A stretch of DNA of 27,655 nucleotides, from contig JAVWYO010000024.1 in assembly GCA_036661515.1 (NCBI GenBank), positions 1 to 27,655 on the forward strand. Reading direction: 5' to 3'. Of this stretch, positions 22,654 to 27,655 are shown in pieces; position 1 is the stretch's first letter, and every line of letters starts with the position of its first letter. The DNA is from HGM05232 sp036661515 (GTDB taxonomy: Bacteria > Bacteroidota > Bacteroidia > Bacteroidales > Muribaculaceae). A program made the position numbers and the translations under genes. Under the pieces are notes generated by a model that saw nothing but the letters and a program-made list of their open reading frames with translations, had not been told where the DNA came from and ran no database searches.

Positions 22654-24207
22654 ATGAGTAATCAACTTGAAAAAGTACAAGAGCTGATAGCAATGCGCGA
22701 AGAAGCGCGTATTGGTGGTGGTGAAAAAGCTATCCAAAAACAGCATGAAAGAGGTAAATATACCGCACGTGAAAGAATCGCTCAGCTACTTGATGAAGGT
22801 AGTTTTGAGGAACTTGATATGTTTGTTCGTCATAGATGTACAAACTTTGGTCAAGAGAAGAAATCTTTTCTTGGTGATGGTGTTGTAACAGGTTACGGAA
22901 CTATCGAGGGGCGTCTCGTGTATGTATTTGCACAAGATTTTACCGTATTCGGAGGTTCTCTTTCTGAAACAATGGCATTGAAGATATGTAAAGTAATGGA
23001 TATGGCAATGAAAATGGGCGCTCCAGTTATAGGTCTTAATGACTCTGGTGGTGCGCGTATTCAAGAGGGTATTAACGCTCTTGGTGGATATGCCGAAATT
23101 TTCCAACGCAATATTATGGCTTCGGGTGTAATTCCTCAGATTTCTGCAATATTAGGACCTTGCGCTGGTGGTGCTGTATATTCACCTGCATTGACCGACT
23201 TCACTATTATGACAAAGGGGATCTCTTATATGTTCCTTACTGGTCCTAAAGTGGTGAAGACTGTAACTGGTGAAGATGTGACACAAGAGGCTCTTGGTGG
23301 AGCTGAAGTACATGCATCTAAATCGGGCGTAACACATTTTGCTGCCGAAGATGGTGAAGAAGCATTAAAGATTATACGTAAATTATTTAGCTTCATTCCT
23401 CAAAATAATCTCGAAGAAGCTCCTCTTGTAGCTTGCACCGATCCTGCTGACCGTCTTGAAGATTCATTAAATGAAATTATCCCTGATAGCCCTAATAAGC
23501 CTTATGATATGTATGAGGTTATTGGTGCAATTATTGATAATCATGAATTTCTTGAAGTTCAAAAGGGCTATGCCAAGAATATGATTGTAGGATTTGCTCG
23601 TTTCAATGGTCAATCTGTTGGAATTGTTGCTAATCAACCTAAGTTCTTAGCTGGCGTTCTCGATTGCAATGCTTCTCGCAAAGCAGCTCGTTTTGTTCGC
23701 TTCTGCGATGCTTTCAATATTCCATTAGTAACTCTTGTTGATGTACCCGGATTTTTACCTGGCACAGGACAAGAATATAATGCCGTAATTCTTCATGGTG
23801 CTAAGTTGCTTTATGCTTATGGTGAAGCTACTGTTCCAAAGGTTACAATAACATTGCGTAAGAGCTATGGTGGTAGTCACATCGTTATGAGTTGTAAACA
23901 ACTTCGTGGCGACATGAACTATGCTTGGCCAACCGCAGAAATAGCTGTTATGGGTGGCGCTGGAGCCGTAGAAGTGCTTTATGGCAAGGAAGCTAAAGCC
24001 TCTGAAGACCCAGTTAAATTTATGGCTGAAAAGGAAGCTGAATATAACAAATTATTCTGCAACCCTTATAATGCTGCTAAATATGGTTATATTGATGATG
24101 TTATTGAGCCACGCAATACACGTTTCCGTATTATTCGCGCTCTTCAACAACTTCAGACAAAGAAGGTAGTTAATCCAGCTAAAAAGCATGGTAATATTCC
24201 TTTGTAA
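22654..24207 (+). CDS. mmdA: Methylmalonyl-CoA decarboxylase alpha (carboxyltransferase) subunit
   Basis: The 517-residue protein is a biotin-dependent carboxyltransferase of the propionyl-CoA carboxylase beta / MmdA family. It has the two crotonase-fold halves: GGARIQEGINALGGYAEIF and GPCAGGAVYSPALTDF (N half), then DVPGFLPGTGQE, YGGSHIVMS and NYAWPTAEIAVMG (C half). It removes CO2 from (S)-methylmalonyl-CoA, giving propionyl-CoA, and places the carboxyl group on the biotin of MmdC. There is no biotin-binding Lys motif in the protein itself. The same family can act as acyl-CoA carboxylase; the following membrane subunits show it is the sodium-pump form here. Confidence 0.95.
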   Translation: MSNQLEKVQELIAMREEARIGGGEKAIQKQHERGKYTARERIAQLLDEGSFEELDMFVRHRCTNFGQEKKSFLGDGVVTGYGTIEGRLVYVFAQDFTVFGGSLSETMALKICKVMDMAMKMGAPVIGLNDSGGARIQEGINALGGYAEIFQRNIMASGVIPQISAILGPCAGGAVYSPALTDFTIMTKGISYMFLTGPKVVKTVTGEDVTQEALGGAEVHASKSGVTHFAAEDGEEALKIIRKLFSFIPQNNLEEAPLVACTDPADRLEDSLNEIIPDSPNKPYDMYEVIGAIIDNHEFLEVQKGYAKNMIVGFARFNGQSVGIVANQPKFLAGVLDCNASRKAARFVRFCDAFNIPLVTLVDVPGFLPGTGQEYNAVILHGAKLLYAYGEATVPKVTITLRKSYGGSHIVMSCKQLRGDMNYAWPTAEIAVMGGAGAVEVLYGKEAKASEDPVKFMAEKEAEYNKLFCNPYNAAKYGYIDDVIEPRNTRFRIIRALQQLQTKKVVNPAKKHGNIPL

Positions 24208-24229
24208 ATCCATATAAGACTCATTTATT

Positions 24230-25153
24230 ATGAATAAAAAAGGAATAATTCTTTTGTTAATGTGCCTTACCATTGGTTCGGTGTCGTTTGCGCAAGGTCG
24301 TAAAGGACTAAGGATTAATGAGGTAATGGTAAAGAATGACAGTAACTTTGTTGATGACTACGGTGTGAAAAATGCTTGGATAGAACTCTATAATACCGCT
24401 TTTGCGCCTATGGAAATTTCAAGCGTATACCTCACCGATGACAAGAACAATCCTAAAAAATATCCTATTCCAAGAGGTGATGTCAATACCGACATCGCTC
24501 CACGTCAACATGTGATATTTTGGGCTGATAACGAACCAGAGCGTGGTACGTTTCACCTAAATTTCAAGCTAAAGCCTGGCGTAGATAATTGGATTGGTGT
24601 ATATGATTCCAACGGTACTACATTAATTGATGAAGTATTAATTCCTGCATCATTACCAAGTAACGCTACATTTGCTCGTAAAGTAGATGGTAAAGGGACT
24701 GGCATTGAAGCATGGGAAATTCGTGACGGAAGTAAAGCTAAGTATATTACTCCAAGTAGCAATAATATCATTATTGATACTAATATTAAGAAAGAAAGAT
24801 TTAAACAACATGACCAATTCGGTATAGGTATGGCTATAATGGCTATGTCGGTAGTGTTTTTAGGACTCATTGTGTTAAGTATCTCTTTCACCCTTATTGG
24901 GAAAATTAGTGCTGGAGCTGCCAAGAAGAATAAACTTAAAGCTCATGGTATAGAACAAGAAGAGTCAGTGATTGAAAAGAATACCGTAAATGGTGATTCT
25001 GGCGAAGAAATTGCTGCCGTTTGCATGGCTTTGTATGAGCATCTTAATGCTCATGACAACGAAGATACAGTGCTTACAATCAGTAAAGTGAAGCGCACTT
25101 ATTCTCCTTGGAGTTCTAAAATTTACACCTTGCGCGAATTACCACGTCGTTAA
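24230..25153 (+). CDS. Sodium-pump decarboxylase gamma subunit with lamin-tail-like domain
   Basis: At 307 residues it is much longer than simple OadG/MmdD gamma subunits (about 80-130). Residues 1-21 are a signal peptide (cut after SFA or AQ). Residues 24-180 look like a lamin-tail-type domain, with LRINEVMVKN, WIELYNTAFAPMEISSVYLTDD and HVIFWAD. A membrane helix lies at about 197-224. The cytosolic tail (225-307) carries EEIAAVCMALYEH, KRTYSPWSSKIY and a basic end, as in the Bacteroidota gamma subunits. So a globular outer domain is tied to the pump's anchor subunit. It lies between mmdA and the biotin carrier, as expected for the complex. The job of the outer domain is not known. Confidence 0.85.
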   Translation: MNKKGIILLLMCLTIGSVSFAQGRKGLRINEVMVKNDSNFVDDYGVKNAWIELYNTAFAPMEISSVYLTDDKNNPKKYPIPRGDVNTDIAPRQHVIFWADNEPERGTFHLNFKLKPGVDNWIGVYDSNGTTLIDEVLIPASLPSNATFARKVDGKGTGIEAWEIRDGSKAKYITPSSNNIIIDTNIKKERFKQHDQFGIGMAIMAMSVVFLGLIVLSISFTLIGKISAGAAKKNKLKAHGIEQEESVIEKNTVNGDSGEEIAAVCMALYEHLNAHDNEDTVLTISKVKRTYSPWSSKIYTLRELPRR

Positions 25154-25186
25154 TATTAATGTTAAATAAAAAATACTACCAATTAC

Positions 25187-25621
25187 ATGAAAGAGTATAA
25201 ATATAAAATAAACGGTAATGTATATAAAGTAGCCGTTGGCGATATTGACAATAATATTGCACAAGTTGAAGTTAATGGAGTGCCTTATAAGGTCGAACTT
25301 GAAGAGAAATTGGCTACTCAGTCAATTGTAAAATCAGTTAAACCTTCAGCTGCTCCTCGCACTGAAACTGGTGCCAAAGTTATTGCTAAACCAACAGTTT
25401 CAACAGGACAAGAAGCGGTTAAATCCCCACTCCCTGGTGTGGTTATAGACTTCAAAGTTAAAGTAGGAGATGCCGTAAAATCGGGTGACACTGTGGTTAT
25501 TCTTGAAGCAATGAAAATGGAAAACAACATCCATGCTTATAAGACTGGCGTTGTGAAATCTATTTGTGTAAACAAGGGCGATTCTGTCCTTGAAGGTACC
25601 GACTTAATTATAATTGAATAA
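25187..25621 (+). CDS. mmdC: Biotin carboxyl carrier subunit of methylmalonyl-CoA decarboxylase
   Basis: The 144-residue protein has an N-terminal strand-rich part (1-40), a Pro/Ala-rich linker (about 50-75) and a C-terminal biotinyl domain (76-144). The biotin site is EAMKMEN with Lys110, and SPLPGVVIDFKVKVGDAVKSGD opens the domain. Biotin carries CO2 from the MmdA active site to the membrane subunit MmdB, where its release is coupled to Na+ export. The gene's stop is four bases before the mmdB ATG. Its length and linker match carriers of this complex rather than acetyl-CoA carboxylase AccB, and the operon decides the call. Confidence 0.93.
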   Translation: MKEYKYKINGNVYKVAVGDIDNNIAQVEVNGVPYKVELEEKLATQSIVKSVKPSAAPRTETGAKVIAKPTVSTGQEAVKSPLPGVVIDFKVKVGDAVKSGDTVVILEAMKMENNIHAYKTGVVKSICVNKGDSVLEGTDLIIIE

Positions 25622-25625
25622 TCTG

Positions 25626-26774
25626 ATGGATTTAACGTTTATAAGCGATAATCTCAGACAATTCTGGGAATTTACTGGTTTTTATAATCTAACTGGTGAA
25701 CATTTGGTAATGCTATTCTTTGGGCTATTCTTTATTTATCTTGCGATAAAAAAGGATTTTGAACCATTGTTATTAGTGCCAATAGGATTTGGTATCCTAA
25801 TTGGTAACATTCCATTTACTCCAGGTATGGAAATCGGAATTTATGAAGAAGGCTCTGTTCTCAACATCTTATATAACGGTGTTAGTGCAGGGTGGTATCC
25901 TCCTTTAATATTTTTAGGAATTGGTGCAATGACCGACTTCTCGTCGTTGATTGCCAACCCTAAATTGATGTTAATTGGTGCTGCAGCTCAATTTGGTATA
26001 TTTGGCGCATACATGGTAGCTCTGGCTATCGGATTTGAACCCGATCAAGCTGGTGCAATTGCCATTATTGGTGGTGCCGATGGACCTACTGCAATATTCT
26101 TGTCATCAAAGCTTGCCCCTAACTTAATGGGTGCAATCGCTGTGTCGGCTTATTCTTATATGGCACTCGTTCCTGTTATTCAGCCTCCTATAATGCGATT
26201 GTTCACAACTAAGAAGCAACGCCTTATTAAGATGAAACCAGCACGTGCGGTATCACAAAACGAAAAAATAATGTTCCCTATCATAGGAATGTTACTTACC
26301 TGTTTTGTCGTTCCGTCGGCTATCCCATTGTTAGGACTTCTATTCTTTGGTAACTTATTACGCGAAAGTGGCGTTACTACACGTCTTGCTAAGACTGCAA
26401 GCAACGCACTCACCGATATAGTTACAATCCTACTTGGAATGACAGTCGGCGCATCTACACAAGCATCTGAATTTTTGACAGCAGATACCATTGGTATATT
26501 TGCGCTCGGATTCATGGCATTTATAATTGCCACAACTTCGGGTGTAGTGTTTGTATCATTCTTCAACCTATTCTTAGCTAAAGATAAAAAGATTAATCCA
26601 CTTATCGGAAATGCTGGCGTATCGGCAGTGCCAATGTCAGCACGTATTTCTAATAATTTAGGACTAAAATATGACCCTTCTAACTATCTTTTGATGCACG
26701 CAATGGGACCTAATGTAGCTGGCGTAATCGGCTCTGCCGTTGCTGCTGGTGTCCTTCTTGGATTCTTAGGATAA
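25626..26774 (+). CDS. mmdB: Sodium-translocating decarboxylase beta subunit
   Basis: From ATG 25626 there are 382 residues, close to the family norm. A TTG at 25614 would add four residues and overlap mmdC; the ATG fits homologues better. The protein is nearly all membrane helices, including the conserved NIPFTPGMEIGIYE, IGAMTDFSSLIANP and the core motif IIGGADGPTAIF, whose Asp152 is the Na+-site Asp of OadB/MmdB. A late block KYDPSNYLLMHAMGPNVAGVIGSA is also family-conserved. It decarboxylates carboxybiotin and exports Na+ through the inner membrane. It is the last gene of the operon, followed 16 bases later by a terminator. Confidence 0.95.
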   Translation: MDLTFISDNLRQFWEFTGFYNLTGEHLVMLFFGLFFIYLAIKKDFEPLLLVPIGFGILIGNIPFTPGMEIGIYEEGSVLNILYNGVSAGWYPPLIFLGIGAMTDFSSLIANPKLMLIGAAAQFGIFGAYMVALAIGFEPDQAGAIAIIGGADGPTAIFLSSKLAPNLMGAIAVSAYSYMALVPVIQPPIMRLFTTKKQRLIKMKPARAVSQNEKIMFPIIGMLLTCFVVPSAIPLLGLLFFGNLLRESGVTTRLAKTASNALTDIVTILLGMTVGASTQASEFLTADTIGIFALGFMAFIIATTSGVVFVSFFNLFLAKDKKINPLIGNAGVSAVPMSARISNNLGLKYDPSNYLLMHAMGPNVAGVIGSAVAAGVLLGFLG

Positions 26775-26790
26775 AGAAAATAAATTTAAA

Positions 26791-26838
26791 AATAGAGTAG
26801 CTAACACATCTCAGATTGTTAACTGCTCTATTTTTTTT
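26791..26838 (+). terminator. Terminator of the methylmalonyl-CoA decarboxylase operon
   Basis: The 16-base arms 26791-26806 and 26817-26832 pair with one G-U pair and one mismatch around a 10-base loop, and eight T follow at 26831-26838. It ends the mce-mmdB transcript. Confidence 0.85.
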
Positions 26839-26993
26839 CGTTATTCTTGGAAAATCCTCTTTAAAATCATATTTTCGTAAAACTATTATCTATTAATATT
26901 GTTAATATATACAATAGCATAGAAAAATAGAAAAACAGATACACAAGTTTTTTATTCAATTGTCACAATAGCAAATATATCATCACAACAGTT

Positions 26994-27344
26994 ATGATCA
27001 ATGCCAAGGTAATTAGTAATATATATAAATTACACAAAAAACCTCCAAGTAACATCTCAGATCTCGGTATAGAGAAAATGAGAAAAAGCTTAATTGAATT
27101 TCATAAATTCAATGAAGAATCAGGCTTTTTAATTTTGGAAAACGTTAGTGAAGAAAGCCCGTTTAAGAAAATCCCTATTTCAAGAATTTATGGTATAGAA
27201 AATTTCGATAAAACAATAGCATTAGTACTACCTAACAGCATATTGTTTTTCAGTAAGACAGACTCTAAAATTAATATTCACTTACGTATGCCAAGACTTT
27301 CGCGTTGGCAAAAAATCAAAGGATTTTTCAAAGGAGAAAAATAA
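26994..27344 (+). CDS. Unrecognised small cytosolic protein
   Basis: The 116-residue frame has no signal peptide, no Cys and no membrane helix. Residues 5-45 look helical, 45-95 alternate hydrophobic residues as strands (GFLILENVSE, IPISRIYGIE, KTIALVLPNSILFFSKTD, KINIHLRM), and the end is strongly basic with a Trp (RLSRWQKIKGFFKGEK). I recognise no family. It is very AT-rich compared with the operon before it and has only a weak promoter match (TAATATTG at 26894-26901, one position off). Its uninterrupted frame and plausible fold suggest a real gene, isolated between a terminator and a tRNA gene. It may be recently acquired. Confidence 0.6.
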   Translation: MINAKVISNIYKLHKKPPSNISDLGIEKMRKSLIEFHKFNEESGFLILENVSEESPFKKIPISRIYGIENFDKTIALVLPNSILFFSKTDSKINIHLRMPRLSRWQKIKGFFKGEK

Positions 27345-27522
27345 GAAATTATTAAACAAAAAAAAGAATCACTCCTTTTGCGTAGCATAACCATCTATAA
27401 ATAAGCGCTAAATTAACACACACAATTCCAATATAGAGCGCAACTCATATCACACACTTTTAAATACATAAAAATAAATCTCAAAAAAAGACTTTTTTAA
27501 GCGATAGAACAGAAATAATATG

Positions 27523-27530
27523 TAATTTTG
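27523..27530 (+). promoter_or_regulatory. -7 box TAATTTTG of the tRNA-Ser gene
   Basis: An exact TAnnTTTG match lies 33 bases before the tRNA's first base; the predicted start near 27537 leaves a short 5' leader for RNase P. The rest of the 27345-27563 gap holds no gene that I can see. Confidence 0.6.
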
Positions 27531-27563
27531 TTCCGCATTAGCACAACCACTAATAATGTATAA

Positions 27564-27650
27564 GGAAAGATGCCGGAGTGGTCGATCGGGACGGTCTCGA
27601 AAACCGTTGTACTGGTAACGGTACCGAGGGTTCGAATCCCCCTCTTTCCG
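27564..27650 (+). tRNA. tRNA-Ser(CGA)
   Basis: The 87-base gene folds as a class II tRNA. The acceptor GGAAAGA (27564-27570) pairs with TCTTTCC (27643-27649), and G27650 is the discriminator base typical of tRNA-Ser. The anticodon stem ACGGT/ACCGT holds the loop CTCGAAA with anticodon CGA at 27598-27600, reading UCG. A long variable arm (from about 27608) and the T loop TTCGAAT are present. The 3' CCA is not encoded (CTG follows). The T stem GAGGG/CCCCC has one A-C mismatch. Confidence 0.95.
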
Positions 27651-27655
27651 CTGGT

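Noticed and set aside
22225..26774. The operon as a propionyl-CoA carboxylase (assimilatory)
   Set aside because: No biotin carboxylase subunit is present, while the sodium-pump beta and gamma membrane subunits are, so decarboxylation is the fitting direction.
27405..27463. A possible hairpin with AGCGC arms before the tRNA
   Set aside because: The stem is only about five bases with a long loop and no T tract; it is not distinguishable from chance.

Overview
The window looks like chromosomal DNA from a low-GC member of the Bacteroidota, most likely order Bacteroidales. The evidence is: a GldH lipoprotein; an outer-membrane beta-barrel of the TonB-receptor type; secreted proteins ending in type-IX-like sorting domains; the rny-ricT and mce-mmdA-oadG-mmdC-mmdB gene orders; and repeated promoter boxes of the Bacteroidota form TAnnTTTG about 10-110 bases before genes. 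The family cannot be fixed from the sequence alone. All identifications are from reading motifs; no database was searched.

Region 1 (1-4518) is the accessory end. It holds the 3' part of an outer-membrane beta-barrel gene, an internally deleted peptidase/ABC-exporter remnant, a non-coding stretch with a promoter-like box and two hairpins built from a GTGCGTA repeat, then a secreted protein with a sorting tail and a secreted calcineurin-like phosphoesterase fused to a PQQ-type beta-propeller. Region 2 (4602-8805) is a core block: a coiled-coil protein, ZapA, a structured RNA candidate in the position of 6S RNA, RNase Y, the RNase Y partner RicT, and GldH. rsgA runs against it from the other strand.

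Region 3 (9742-11705) is sparsely coding: a secreted two-module protein with a sorting tail, and on the minus strand a 55-residue protein that is easily missed. Region 4 (11706-13460) is a PASTA-domain membrane protein with the pseudouridine synthase RluD. Region 5 (13537-19861) is a tightly packed run of seven genes: a glycerolipid acyltransferase, a membrane metallophosphoesterase, Tex, a short HPPK/FolK, an MBL-fold hydrolase, a VOC protein and a small DUF1232-like membrane protein. It ends at a strong bidirectional terminator shared with dnaK on the minus strand.

Region 6 (22164-26838) is a complete sodium-pumping methylmalonyl-CoA decarboxylase operon with its epimerase. It would convert (R)-methylmalonyl-CoA to the (S) form, decarboxylate it to propionyl-CoA through a biotin carrier, and use the energy to export Na+. 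This is the last part of succinate-to-propionate fermentation. Methylmalonyl-CoA mutase is not in the window. Region 7 (26839-27655) has one unrecognised small protein and a tRNA-Ser(CGA) with its own promoter box.

I found no defence system, CRISPR array, intact insertion sequence or integrase. The most noteworthy items are the candidate 6S RNA between zapA and rny, the rny-ricT pairing with an unusual Cys-rich and Arg/Asn-rich RicT, the GTGCGTA hairpin locus, the clean in-frame deletion in the exporter gene, and the hidden 55-residue gene.
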